Below are positions 8,418 through 16,559 of a stretch of DNA of 64,000 nucleotides, one piece after another. The notes beneath the pieces were generated by a model. It searched no databases, was not told the DNA's origin, and was given only the letters and a program-made list of their open reading frames with translations. Position 1 is the first letter of the stretch. Each line of letters starts with the position of its first letter. Origin of the DNA: Candidatus Bipolaricaulota bacterium (lineage in GTDB: Bacteria > Bipolaricaulota > Bipolaricaulia > Bipolaricaulales > Bipolaricaulaceae); NCBI GenBank assembly GCA_025060415.1, contig JANXBT010000001.1, positions 254,313 through 318,312 on the forward strand, read 5' to 3'. The position numbers were made by a program, and so were the translations under genes.

Positions 8418-9426
8418 CGCGGAACACAGGCGGACTCGTTCCTTCCCTTCCCGCAAGCGGGGTCGCCGCCAAAAGCGCGGAATAGATGGCCTCCTGCGTG
8501 GCCTCCGCCGCGGCCCGATAGAGCCCGCCCAGGAGGCGCGAGCGGTCCGGAATGAGCTCGGTCGAAACCCGCTCCGCGTCCCGGGGGAAGCGGAGGGCGG
8601 TGGAGAAGGCGAGGAAGAAGTCGCCGCTCCCGGTGTCGGCCGGGGCGCCGGTGCGGGCCGCGCCCAGCGCCGCCCGCCGGCATAGCCGCCCAAGCTGCCC
8701 CGGCAGAAGCGGCGCATCCGTGGCCAACACCACGATCAGCGAGCCCCCTCCCTCCGACGAGGGGGAGGGCGCCGCAACCCCTGTCCCCACCCCTTGCGGG
8801 GGCGCGGGGGAGGGGGGCACGAAGTCCTCGGGCCGGCCCATGTTGGGCAGGGCTAGGACCCCAAGCGTGAAGGGCCCCACCACGCGGGAGGCCGTGCCGA
8901 TCCCGGATTTGTAGCCGAACGCGATCATCCCCGTGCCCGCGCCCACACACCCCTCCGCCACCTCTTCCCCTGCCGCCTCCAAGGCGCGAAGCGCGTGTTC
9001 CAGGCGCACGGGGCGGAGCTCGATGGCGGAAAGCCGGCCGTCGTTGCACTCCAGGACCACTGGGTTGATGGACCGGGCCTTGGGATGGCGCGTCAGGGTC
9101 CAGGTGAGCAGGGCCTCGGCGCACACGTACACGGCCAGGGTATTGGTGAGGAGGATAGGGGTTTCCAGCTCGCCCACGTCTTGGACCTGCCAGAGCCCCA
9201 CGGCCTTTCCGTGGCCGTGGAGGACGAAGACCCCGGCCGCGCAGGGCGCCGCGTAGGGATCACCGGGCGGGACGATGGCGGTGATCCCGGTGCGGATGGC
9301 CCGTTCCCCCTCGCCTTCGCAGAGGGTGCAATGGCCCACGCGCACACCGGGGACGTCGGTGATCGCGCCCCGAGGCCCTGCGGGGATGCGACCCAAGGTC
9401 AGGCCTGCGCGGCGGAAGGCGTTCAT
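8407..9426 (-). CDS. P1 family (DmpA-like, S58) peptidase/amidase
   Basis: This 339-residue protein belongs to the N-terminal nucleophile family that includes DmpA L-aminopeptidase/D-esterase and beta-aminopeptidases. The N-terminus has [11 protein letters not shown], and the middle has NTLAVYV and [12 protein letters not shown]. The autoprocessing and nucleophile segment is [15 protein letters not shown] with Ser229, followed by [19 protein letters not shown]. The precursor should self-cleave before Ser229. A Pro/Gly/Ser-rich insert of about 25 residues sits just before that site and is encoded by a GC-rich palindromic element. The ATG overlaps the glutamine synthetase-like stop (ATGA), so the genes are coupled. 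The substrate is unknown. Confidence 0.85.
   Translation of the reverse strand: MNAFRRAGLTLGRIPAGPRGAITDVPGVRVGHCTLCEGEGERAIRTGITAIVPPGDPYAAPCAAGVFVLHGHGKAVGLWQVQDVGELETPILLTNTLAVYVCAEALLTWTLTRHPKARSINPVVLECNDGRLSAIELRPVRLEHALRALEAAGEEVAEGCVGAGTGMIAFGYKSGIGTASRVVGPFTLGVLALPNMGRPEDFVPPSPAPPQGVGTGVAAPSPSSEGGGSLIVVLATDAPLLPGQLGRLCRRAALGAARTGAPADTGSGDFFLAFSTALRFPRDAERVSTELIPDRSRLLGGLYRAAAEATQEAIYSALLAATPLAGREGTSPPVFRVNR
8744..8818. repeat. GC-rich palindromic element inside the P1 peptidase gene
   Basis: This stretch is built of C-runs facing G-runs (CCCTCCC ... GGGAGGG, then CCCC ... GGGG arms). It is translated as a low-complexity insert unlike the rest of the protein. It resembles small dispersed palindromic repeats seen in many genomes. 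Only one copy was noticed in this window, and its edges are approximate. Confidence 0.45.
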
Positions 9427-10775
9427 GCGTACAGCCGGAACTCGTAGGGGTGGGGCCGCGCCGCCACCTCATCCGCCTCCTTTTCCTTTTCCCGTAGCCA
9501 GAGCTCGAGGAGTTCCTCGGGGAAGACCCCGCCCACGGTAAGGAACTCGTGGTCCCGCCGCAGGGCCTCCAGGGCCTCCTCGAGCGAGCGCGGAAGGAGG
9601 GGGACGCGCTTTTTCCGCCCCGGCCCCCAACCCCGGGCCACGGGGTCCAGGCCTTGGCGGATCCCGTCGATCCCGGACATGAGGCAGGCCGCCAGGGCCA
9701 GATAGGGATTGCAGGTGGGATCAGGGGGTCGGTACTCCACCCGCATCTTCTCCGGCCGGAGGTAGCCGGGGATGCGCACGGCGGCCGTGCGGTCCGCAGG
9801 GCCGAAGAAGAGCTCCACCGGTGCCTCGAATCCGGGCCGCAGCCGCCGGTAGGAGTTGGTCGAGGGCGAGACCAGGGCGGAAAGGGCGCGGCCGTGGGCC
9901 AAAAGCCCGCCCACGTAGGCGAGCCCTACCTCCGAAAGCCCCTCCTCCCCGGCGAAGAGGTTTCCGCGCGGCCCTACCAAATATTGATGCAAGTGCAGCC
10001 CACTCCCCGGCTGGTTGTAAAGGGGCTTAGGAAGGAAACAGGCCACGAGGCCCTCCTCGGCGGCCACGCGCGCCACGAGGTCCTTGGCCAGCACGGTCCA
10101 ATCCGCCACGGCCTTGAGGCTTCCCAGCCCGAGCTCAATCTCCATTTGGCCCAGGCCTCCGGCCTCGTGGTGGTGGTAGCGCACGGGGATGCCCCAGCGG
10201 GTGAGGACGCTCACGACGCGGTCGCGTACCGCTTTGCCCGCGTCCCCCACCCCCGCGGCGTGGTAGGCGGAACAAGCGCGGGGAAGCGCGTTGCCCCACA
10301 GGTCCACTTGGCCCTCGATGGGCAGGACCTCCACGCCCTGGGCCAGAGGGCCATCGGCCACGTGGAGCTCCTCAAAGAGGTAGAACTCCAGCTCCACGGA
10401 AAAGCGGGCCTCTTGGGCGATGCCTGCGTCGCGCACGAAGCGCTCGGCTGCTGCGGCCACCGTGCGCGGCGCCAACGGGCTTGGCCCCTCCCCCGGCTTC
10501 CCGAGGTCACACAGGATCAAAACCGTTGGGGGTTCCACCAAAGGGTCGAGGTAGACCGCGTTCAGATCGGGAAGGAGGACCCAGTCGCTCTCCTCTGCGC
10601 GGGCCAGGCCGTAGTGGGCGCCGTCCGCGCCCACCCCCTCCCGCACCGCCTCCTCCGTGAGGGCCTCCGCAGGGATGGTCAGCCCCCGCAGCCTTCCCAA
10701 GAGGTCCACGGCCCGCAGCTCTACGGAGCGAACCCCCTCCTCCTGGATAAGGGCCACGAGTTCGGCAAAGGTCAT
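9423..10775 (-). CDS. glutamine synthetase family ligase (type I-like)
   Basis: This 450-residue protein has an AAGGAGAAG site before the ATG. The catalytic motifs of the GlnA fold are present: VELEFYLFE, HHHEAGGLGQMEIEL, GSGLHLHQYL, STNSYRRLRPGFEAPV, AAVRIPGY and RVEYRPPDPTCNPYLA. Several differ from standard GlnA: the FDGSS loop reads GADGAH, and NGSGMH carries an extra Pro (NQPGSGLH). It could be true glutamine synthetase or a gamma-glutamyl-amine ligase. It sits 12 nt after a U32-like gene and overlaps the P1 peptidase gene, an unusual context for glnA. No PII or amt gene is near. Confidence 0.75.
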   Translation of the reverse strand: MTFAELVALIQEEGVRSVELRAVDLLGRLRGLTIPAEALTEEAVREGVGADGAHYGLARAEESDWVLLPDLNAVYLDPLVEPPTVLILCDLGKPGEGPSPLAPRTVAAAAERFVRDAGIAQEARFSVELEFYLFEELHVADGPLAQGVEVLPIEGQVDLWGNALPRACSAYHAAGVGDAGKAVRDRVVSVLTRWGIPVRYHHHEAGGLGQMEIELGLGSLKAVADWTVLAKDLVARVAAEEGLVACFLPKPLYNQPGSGLHLHQYLVGPRGNLFAGEEGLSEVGLAYVGGLLAHGRALSALVSPSTNSYRRLRPGFEAPVELFFGPADRTAAVRIPGYLRPEKMRVEYRPPDPTCNPYLALAACLMSGIDGIRQGLDPVARGWGPGRKKRVPLLPRSLEEALEALRRDHEFLTVGGVFPEELLELWLREKEKEADEVAARPHPYEFRLYA

Positions 10776-10787
10776 GGCTTCTCCTTT

Positions 10788-11738
10788 CTAGGGCTTCGGG
10801 ACGGCCAAATCCGTGGGGCCCCAGCCCGAAAGAACCGCTTCCGGGAAGGTTGCGGACACCAACTCTCGGATGATCTCCGCGTGCTTGACCTTCTCGCGCC
10901 CCCAATCGGCCAGGGTTTTTCCGGGCACCCAGGGCTTGTAGAGGGCGCCGGGTCCCACCACGCAGGCCGGCCCGGGCTCGAGTTTGAAATAACACGGCGC
11001 GCAGACCCGCGCCATCTCCGGCGCGTCGTAGAGGCGGTGGAAACCGCCGAAGGAATCCGTGAGGGTCACGTGGAGGTCCAGGGGAATCCTTACAGCCTGG
11101 CGGATGGCGGCGAGCTCGGGGAGGTCCAGATCGGCCACGGGGTTGAAAGTGTTTGCCCCCAGCATTTCCAGAACCTTTGCGCCCGCGGGGTTCCCGTGCC
11201 CTGCGAAAATGGAGACCTTGAACACCGTGTCCTTGGGAAGGTCGCCCTTTTCGCGCATCTGGGCCAGGAGCCAAAGGAGTCCCTCGTCGAGCACTAGAAA
11301 GCCCCGGAACCCGAGCTCCACCGCGCGCAGGATGTCCGCCACCACGTGGCGGATCTGATCGGCTCCGCGGAAGCGTAAGCCAGACAGGGATCCTTCAGGG
11401 GTGAGGAGCTGCCTTCCCGTGTCCCATCCGGAGCGAGGGCCCGGGGTGAGGATCACCTCCACCTTCGCCTCGGCAGCGATTTGCGCGAAGTGCTTGAGTT
11501 CGCTGCGGGTGAGGAGGGTCGCGCCCATGACCACGGAGATCACCCGATGCACGGGCACGCGGCGCTTTTGGGCTTCATCGACCACGGCCTCGAGGACTTC
11601 GGGCCGTTCCACCCCAGAGATCTCGATGCGATAGTGGGCGCCGTCGGGGAAGCGTAAGGGGCTATCGGGAAGATCGTAGGCGTCACGTCCGGGAATCCCA
11701 TATCGCTCCAAGAGCTTCTGGACTTTCCGCTGGTCCAT
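10788..11738 (-). CDS. U32-peptidase-like TIM-barrel protein
   Basis: This is a 316-residue protein with AAAAGGAGG before the ATG. It resembles a conserved family usually annotated as U32 peptidase. The N-terminus reads LLERYGIPGRDAYDLP then FPDGAHYRIEISGVERP; later segments include VEVILTPGPRSGWDTG, GFRGFLVLDEGLLWLL and CYFKLEPGPA. Alternating strands and helices fit a TIM barrel. U32 proteins include collagenase-like peptidases and tRNA- or ubiquinone-hydroxylation enzymes, so peptidase activity is not assured, and the Cys clusters of the RNA/ubiquinone members are absent. It is the first gene of the operon with the glutamine synthetase-like and P1 peptidase genes. Confidence 0.65.
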   Translation of the reverse strand: MDQRKVQKLLERYGIPGRDAYDLPDSPLRFPDGAHYRIEISGVERPEVLEAVVDEAQKRRVPVHRVISVVMGATLLTRSELKHFAQIAAEAKVEVILTPGPRSGWDTGRQLLTPEGSLSGLRFRGADQIRHVVADILRAVELGFRGFLVLDEGLLWLLAQMREKGDLPKDTVFKVSIFAGHGNPAGAKVLEMLGANTFNPVADLDLPELAAIRQAVRIPLDLHVTLTDSFGGFHRLYDAPEMARVCAPCYFKLEPGPACVVGPGALYKPWVPGKTLADWGREKVKHAEIIRELVSATFPEAVLSGWGPTDLAVPKP

Positions 11739-11807
11739 GGCCGCCTCCTTTTCCCACCAACACCGCAGGCGCATGGTACCACAAGGCGTGGGACGTGGAG
11801 AAAAGGA

Positions 11808-12356
11808 TCAGCGGCGAACCATGCGCCGGGCCAAAAAGGCCGCGGCACCCAAGCCCAGAATCACGTCGCCCGGGCTGAACGCCGAGCTTAAGAGCATCCA
11901 TGCGGGTAGGTAGAGCCAATCGCCCAGAAAATTGAGGCGCGTGTTCTCGGTCATGAGAACCGTGTTTCCCGAGCGGCTTCCTGCTTCCAAAGCTTGGGCC
12001 ACTGATTCCAGGCCCGCCCGGCGCAGGGCCTCCGCCGAGGCCGGCATGTAGCCGCCATTGGCGACGATGGCCAAAAAGTTAAAAATGAGACCTGTACCCA
12101 TCACGAGGAGCTCAGGAATCCGCCAGTTCCTCGCTAAAAAAGCAAGAAGGAAAAGGTAGGAGAGGATATGCCAATAAGGGGTACCCCAAGGGATCACCGG
12201 CTCGCGACCTCCCAAGGGGAAAATTAGGAGCTGCAGGATCAAAGATGGCAAAAGAAGCCAAGCCCAGCGAAGCTGCAAGGCGGCGAGATTTCTAAGCCGT
12301 CCGCCCCGCAGATACCCCAAGACCAGACCTACAAGGACCGCCCAGAGGAGGGGCAT
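11808..12356 (-). CDS. DUF5317 family membrane protein
   Basis: This is a 182-residue protein with five or so hydrophobic segments. The family pattern NGGYMPAS lies near residue 100, followed by TVLMTENTRLNFLGDWLYLP and FSPGDVILGLGAAAFLA, which fits DUF5317. The function is unknown. Its start overlaps the HD-GYP stop: either ATG at 12356 (TGATG) or GTG at 12359 (GTGA). The ATG is chosen here. Coupling to the HD-GYP gene suggests a joint role in membrane signalling. Confidence 0.75.
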   Translation of the reverse strand: MPLLWAVLVGLVLGYLRGGRLRNLAALQLRWAWLLLPSLILQLLIFPLGGREPVIPWGTPYWHILSYLFLLAFLARNWRIPELLVMGTGLIFNFLAIVANGGYMPASAEALRRAGLESVAQALEAGSRSGNTVLMTENTRLNFLGDWLYLPAWMLLSSAFSPGDVILGLGAAAFLARRMVRR

Positions 12357-13627
12357 CACTCTACGATTTTGAGGAAAAGTTCCACAAGCTTGGGATCCAG
12401 CACTTTTCCTGCCATATCTTGCATGATCTTTCGCGCCTCCCCTTTGGTGTAGGCCCGGCGGTAGGGCCGCTCGGAGAGAAGGGCATGCCAGACATCGGCC
12501 ACGGCGATGATCCGGGCGCCCAAGGGGATTTCTTCGCCCTTGAGGCCATCGGGGTAACCGCTTCCGTCCCAGTGCTCATGTTCGTGGCGAATGAGGTCGA
12601 CGCAGTTCTTGTAAATCTCCAGGCCTTCTAGGATCTCCGCGCTCACTACAGGATGCTTCTTCATGATCTCCCATTCTTTCTCGTCGAGCGGGCCGGGTTT
12701 AAGAAGGATGGCGTCAGGGACAGCGATCTTTCCCAGGTCATGGACGCGGGCTGCAGCCTCGATTTTTTCGATCTCTTCCTGCGACAATTTAAGGGCTTGT
12801 GCGAGTTTCACTGCGAGGTCTGCTACCTCCTCCGAATGTACGCCGATGTAAGGGTCGCGAGCGCTCACAATTTTGGCGATCTTTTCGAAGGCTTGGCGGG
12901 CCTGCTGCCGCAACTTCATGTGTTCGCGCAAGGAAAGTTGGGCGACGAAAAGCGGGCTTAGCATGAGGATGGCGTACCATGGCGAAACGGAGTATAGGAT
13001 GGTTATTAGAACGGCAAGAACGCCGAGGGAAAAAACATGGACATAGCGTGTGCGGAGAATAGCCCAAAGATGCTGCCAGTAATTCACGCCTCGACTAAAA
13101 TGCACTACTCCAGCTACGATTGCAGCGTTTGTAGCAACATAAACGAGAAAAAGCATACCAGCACGTAAAAAGTCAAGGATTTCCTTATATGGAGGCACAA
13201 CATTTTCAAAGACTGGTTTACCTCCCAAACCTCGAAACACCAATCCCGCTATAACAACTGAAATAGCTAGTTGAGTTACATTAAATAAAACTACCGTTGT
13301 ATATTTTAAAAAATCTTTTTTCATAAATGTGCGCCGCAAAAATGCTTCAGCAAAAAGGGAACTTGTAAGTATTACAGACAAGGCGAGTTTTGGGCCGCCT
13401 ATCAAAATTGCTGCAACTCCAACAGCGATAGCAGCTGAAGTTCGATGTCCGAAAAGTAATTCAACTTCATAAACTTCACACAAAAAATCTAGACAAGCAA
13501 GAATTATCCATGCCAATATAAAAGCTGATGAAAGTTGAAGTCCCTGCAGTTGCCACGCCGTTAACGAAAACCCAAGAGTAACGATTCCAAAAACGTAAAG
13601 CCAAACTTTCCTTGTAAAATTAGCCAC
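12356..13627 (-). CDS. membrane-anchored HD-GYP domain protein (putative c-di-GMP phosphodiesterase)
   Basis: This 423-residue protein has about seven N-terminal transmembrane helices (residues 1-230) and a C-terminal HD-GYP domain. The domain shows HSEEVADL, HDLGKIAVPD near residue 294, a KHPVVSAEIL helix, HEHEHWDGSGYPDGLKGEEIPLGAR near residues 345-370 and VADVWHALLSERPYR, so the metal ligands and the GYP motif are intact. It probably degrades cyclic di-GMP in response to a membrane signal. The 5' half (roughly 13080-13627) is distinctly AT-rich compared with neighbours. The GTG start has no ribosome site and directly follows the T-tract of a terminator. It is coupled downstream to DUF5317. 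Confidence 0.85.
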   Translation of the reverse strand: MANFTRKVWLYVFGIVTLGFSLTAWQLQGLQLSSAFILAWIILACLDFLCEVYEVELLFGHRTSAAIAVGVAAILIGGPKLALSVILTSSLFAEAFLRRTFMKKDFLKYTTVVLFNVTQLAISVVIAGLVFRGLGGKPVFENVVPPYKEILDFLRAGMLFLVYVATNAAIVAGVVHFSRGVNYWQHLWAILRTRYVHVFSLGVLAVLITILYSVSPWYAILMLSPLFVAQLSLREHMKLRQQARQAFEKIAKIVSARDPYIGVHSEEVADLAVKLAQALKLSQEEIEKIEAAARVHDLGKIAVPDAILLKPGPLDEKEWEIMKKHPVVSAEILEGLEIYKNCVDLIRHEHEHWDGSGYPDGLKGEEIPLGARIIAVADVWHALLSERPYRRAYTKGEARKIMQDMAGKVLDPKLVELFLKIVE

Positions 13628-13634
13628 AGAAAAT

Positions 13635-13676
13635 TAAAATAAACAAAAGAACAACGGGCTACTAGGCCCGTTGTTC
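13635..13676 (-). terminator. strong rho-independent terminator
   Basis: A perfect 11-bp stem (13649-13659 with 13666-13676) with a 6-nt loop is followed on the minus strand by TTTTGTTTATTTT. It ends the transcript of the small membrane peptide gene and lies just 8 bp before the HD-GYP start codon. Confidence 0.85.
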
Positions 13677-13704
13677 TCAAACTCTCTTACCTTTGTCCTA
13701 CTGG

Positions 13705-13845
13705 TTACCCTGCCCACTTATCATGGGCTCCAGCCAGTAGGAGAAGAGCAACCAAAGTTAAAAGTACATGAATACCCCGCACACCCAAAACCTTCAACGC
13801 CTTCCGGTTCGCCTTCTCCACCACAGGAACCCACTTCATCCTCAT
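13705..13845 (-). CDS. 46-residue membrane peptide, unknown function
   Basis: This small gene has everything a real gene needs. A consensus promoter lies about 75 nt upstream, AAGGAGGGG precedes the ATG at 13845, there is a clean stop (TAA at 13705), and a strong terminator follows 29 nt later. The peptide has a basic N-terminal half (MRMKWVPVVEKANRKALKVL) and one hydrophobic helix (VLLTLVALLLLAGA), ending HDKWAG. It contains no cysteine. I do not recognise the family. It could be a small membrane regulator, a toxin-like or signalling peptide, or the leader of the HD-GYP/DUF5317 transcript. The location in the accessory island favours a variable function. Confidence 0.6.
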   Translation of the reverse strand: MRMKWVPVVEKANRKALKVLGVRGIHVLLTLVALLLLAGAHDKWAG

Positions 13846-13919
13846 CCCCTCCTTTTTAGGCAAATTTTCCCTTCGCCACAAAGTGGCTCGCCCTTAACTC
13901 CCTTCTAGGCGTTACTTAA

Positions 13920-13948
13920 AATATACACCCCTGGGCACAGGGTGTCAA
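13920..13948 (-). promoter_or_regulatory. near-consensus sigma70 promoter of the small peptide gene
   Basis: On the minus strand TTGACA (13943-13948) and TATATT (13920-13925) are separated by exactly 17 nt. This is the closest match to consensus in the window and predicts a start near 13913 and a leader of about 67 nt. Confidence 0.75.
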
Positions 13949-14121
13949 CAGGGGAAAAGGGGACATTTTTCCCCTTTCTGGGGCAAACCAAGGGTTTCTG
14001 GTTCAGACGGTGTTCCGGCCCTGCAGCCGCGATCTAAGCCGCCCCACAATGCACCACCTAGAAGGCGTTTCGCAACCCTGAGCTCGATGGCTAGGCTGAA
14101 GACATCGCGAGAAGACCTATT
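13949..14121. other. spacer between the small-gene promoter and the IS left end
   Basis: No gene was seen. An 8-bp hairpin (AAAGGGGA at 13956-13963 with its complement at 13970-13977) lies just upstream of the -35 box and could be a weak terminator for minus-strand transcription from the right. A 63-codon minus-strand frame here has no ribosome site. Confidence 0.3.
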
Positions 14122-14137
14122 ACCCAACTTTGACACT
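14122..14137 (+). repeat. IS left terminal inverted repeat
   Basis: The 16 bp match the right end (inverted) at 14 positions; mismatches are at positions 7 and 15 of the repeat. Confidence 0.7.
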
Positions 14138-14277
14138 TAACCCCCGCTTTTAGGCCGAACACGCCTCGAAGTTGCCCTGGGATCGCACCATAGTTCGGCA
14201 CCCTGCCAATTTGTAGTGCCTATGCTGTGGAAGATTGGCTTAACTTCCCTAAGGTTTGGCGACATAATGTCTGTGCT

Positions 14278-15942
14278 ATGTACATCGTGAAGCGGTTCGC
14301 CAATAAGGACGGGTCCGTGCGGGAGTACTTGTACATCGTCAAGGCCGTACGGGAAGGCGAAAAAGTCCGGCAGAAGGTCGTGGCCTACTTGGGCCGCGTG
14401 GATGAGCTGCAACAAGAAGGCACGGTGGATGCCCTCGTGGAGGGGCTTGTCCGCTACGCCCAAGCCAAAGAGGTCATTGATGCTGCACAAGATTTGTTCT
14501 GCGAAAACGCCAAGGAATATGGCCCCCTCCTGGTGTTCCGGAAGCTCTGGCGCGATGTGGGCTTGGAGCCGTTCCTCACCCGGTACGTGGCGGAGCGAGG
14601 CTACGAATTCCCCGTGGTGGAGGCGATCTTCGCCATGGTGGTGAACCGCCTTCTTGCGCCCTGCTCGAAGCTTTCGGTGTCCCATTGGATCGAGGAGGTG
14701 GAGGAGCCGGCGTTCCGGGACCTCTCCCTCCATCACTTCTATCGGGCCATGGATGTGCTGTACGCAAACAAGGAGCGGTTGGAGGAGGACTTGTTCCGAA
14801 GGAACCGGGATCTCTTCGCCCAAGAGGTGGACCTAGCGTTCTTCGACACGACCACGGTGAGCTTCCAGGGGGAGGGACCGGAGGGGTTGGCGGAATACGG
14901 GTACTCCCGGGCCCGACGTCCGGACCTGCGGCAGAGCGTGGTGGCGGTGGTGATGACCCAAGGGGGGTTCCCCATCGCCCACGAGATCTTCCCTGGATCT
15001 ACTTCGGATCTGCGGGCGTTTCCCGCGGTGATCCGGAGGGTGAAGGAGCGGTTCCGGCTGGGAAGAGTGATCGTGGTCTCCGACCGGGGCACGGTGTCCG
15101 AGGAAAACCTTGGCCTCCTGGAGGAGCTTGGGCTTCCCTACATCGTGGGGGTGAGGATGCGGAAGGCCAAGGAGGTGGCGGAGGAGGTGCTCTCCTGGCC
15201 TGGCCGGTACCAAGAGGTGGCCAGGAACTTGAAGGTCAAGGAAGTTCGCCTGGAAGACAAACGGTACATCGTGTGTTTGAACGAGGAGGAGGCGGAGCGG
15301 GACAAGAAAGCCCGGGAGGAGACGGTGGCGCTCCTTGAGGAGAAGCTTGCCCGGGAAGGGATCAAGGGCCTCGTGGGGAACAAGGGTTACCGGCGGTTCC
15401 TCAAAATCACGGGAGCTAAGGCCGAGATCAACGAGGAGAAGCTCCAGGAGGAAGCCCGCTACGACGGGAAGTACGTGCTCCTCACGAACACCGAGCTTCC
15501 GGCCACGGAAGTGGCCCTGGCCTACAAGGGGCTGTGGCAGGTGGAGCAAGCGTTCCGGGAGCTCAAGGACCAACTGGAAGTGGAGCCCGTTTACCACTGG
15601 ACGGAGCCTAGGGTTCGTGCTCACGTGGCCATCTGCTTCCTTGCCTTCGTGCTGGAGGTGGAGCTCAGAAAGAGGCTGGAGAAGTTGGGAATCGAGGGGG
15701 GTTTTCGGGAAGTGTTACGGGATCTTCGCCGGGTGAAGGCCGGGGAGCTTAGGGTGAAGGAGCGGGTGCACCGGGTGCGCACGGAGCTTCAGGGTCAGGC
15801 GTACCAGGCGTTTCAGGCCGCAGGGATCGCCCCACCCAAGCGGGTGGTGCCCCTCTCCGTAGTGGCTACGTCTGCCTTGGATGGCCGACCATTCTGTTCT
15901 AAACAGCTTTCTTCTCCCCACCACTGTCAAACTTGGGTCTAA
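14278..15942 (+). CDS. IS1634-family DDE transposase
   Basis: This is a 554-residue protein starting at ATG 14278 (MYIVKRFANKDGSVREYLYIV, typical of the family). The N-terminal part carries KVVAYLGRVDEL. The RNase H-like DDE core has Asp in FFDTTTVSF near residue 189, Asp in VVSDRGTV near residue 270, and Glu in QVEQAFRELKDQLEVEPVYHW near residue 425. It cuts and pastes the element. The frame is intact, so it may be active. The stop codon TAA at 15940-15942 lies outside the right inverted repeat, in flanking DNA, so the last residues depend on the insertion site. A weak promoter (TTAACT, 17 nt, CATAAT ending at 14268) lies close to the start. Confidence 0.9.
   Translation: MYIVKRFANKDGSVREYLYIVKAVREGEKVRQKVVAYLGRVDELQQEGTVDALVEGLVRYAQAKEVIDAAQDLFCENAKEYGPLLVFRKLWRDVGLEPFLTRYVAERGYEFPVVEAIFAMVVNRLLAPCSKLSVSHWIEEVEEPAFRDLSLHHFYRAMDVLYANKERLEEDLFRRNRDLFAQEVDLAFFDTTTVSFQGEGPEGLAEYGYSRARRPDLRQSVVAVVMTQGGFPIAHEIFPGSTSDLRAFPAVIRRVKERFRLGRVIVVSDRGTVSEENLGLLEELGLPYIVGVRMRKAKEVAEEVLSWPGRYQEVARNLKVKEVRLEDKRYIVCLNEEEAERDKKAREETVALLEEKLAREGIKGLVGNKGYRRFLKITGAKAEINEEKLQEEARYDGKYVLLTNTELPATEVALAYKGLWQVEQAFRELKDQLEVEPVYHWTEPRVRAHVAICFLAFVLEVELRKRLEKLGIEGGFREVLRDLRRVKAGELRVKERVHRVRTELQGQAYQAFQAAGIAPPKRVVPLSVVATSALDGRPFCSKQLSSPHHCQTWV
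15923..15938 (-). repeat. IS right terminal inverted repeat
   Basis: This is the inverted partner of the left end. It is also translated, since the transposase frame runs through it. Confidence 0.7.
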
Positions 15943-16126
15943 CAAAAGCAGAGAAAGGCTGTTCCACACAGGGATCGCGGGGAAGGCAAACATCCAACGA
16001 GCCGAACCAGTCCGAGCCAACCCAATAAGCTGAGAAGGACCCGCAGCACATAGCATACCGCCCCTTTCGGTCATGAGTAAGGCCAGGTGTGCGCCAATCT
16101 GATATCTTGTGAGCGAGGTTATTCCT

Positions 16127-16457
16127 ATGCTGAGTGTCCATCCTCTCTCTCAAGATGAGCAGCAGCAACTCTACCACCTGCTCGATCACCCCAATCCCCG
16201 GGTCTGCAAACGAGCCAAGGCCGTCTTGCTCTCCGCTTAGGGTTTGAGTGCTAACGAGATGGTTCCCGTCCTTAACCTCACCGCCAAGTCGATCTGCAAG
16301 TGGCTGCGTCGCTTCAACGAGGAAGGAGTTGCGGGCTTGACCCGCGAGCGCAAATCCCCAGGCCCGTCCCCTACCTTCACCCCCCCAGCAGCGGCAGCGT
16401 GTCCAGGAGCTGGCCCTCACACCTCCACAGCAGCTGGACAAGCCCCCTCATCCTTGA
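16127..16457 (+). pseudogene. decayed IS630-family transposase N-terminal region
   Basis: The ATG at 16127 opens a frame reading DEQQQLYHLLDHPNPRVCKR then AKAVLLSA. It is interrupted by an in-frame TAG at 16238-16240 and continues GLSANEMVPVLNLTAKSICK, WLRRFNEEGVAGLTRERK. After a C-run a second frame carries QQRQRVQELALTPPQQLDKP before TGA at 16455. The helix-turn-helix and GL-TRERK pattern are those of IS630 transposases. The catalytic DDE part is missing. The 184 bp before it, back to the IS, hold nothing recognisable. Confidence 0.75.
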
Positions 16458-16559
16458 CAGCACCGGCATTTCCCATCGAGGTAAGACCCAGGAGCTGGGA
16501 TGGATGCGGGGCAGATTTCCCCCGGCATGTCCGGGGCCATGCTTAGGCTATGGTTGGAC

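Larger units (their letters stand above)
14122..15938. mobile_element. IS1634-family insertion sequence
   Basis: The element is about 1.82 kb and carries a single transposase gene. The ends are imperfect inverted repeats matching at 14 of 16 positions (ACCCAACTTTGACACT at 14122 and, on the other strand, ACCCAAGTTTGACAGT at 15938). No exact target duplication was found; the flanks read CTATT and CTAAC. It lies in the accessory island beside decayed transposase genes. Confidence 0.8.

Noticed and set aside
13671-13859. A 62-codon plus-strand frame
   Set aside because: It lies opposite the small membrane peptide gene, which has the promoter, ribosome site and terminator.
13945-14136. A 63-codon minus-strand frame left of the IS
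   Set aside because: It overlaps the strong promoter of the small peptide gene and the IS end, has no ribosome site and shows no recognisable protein features.
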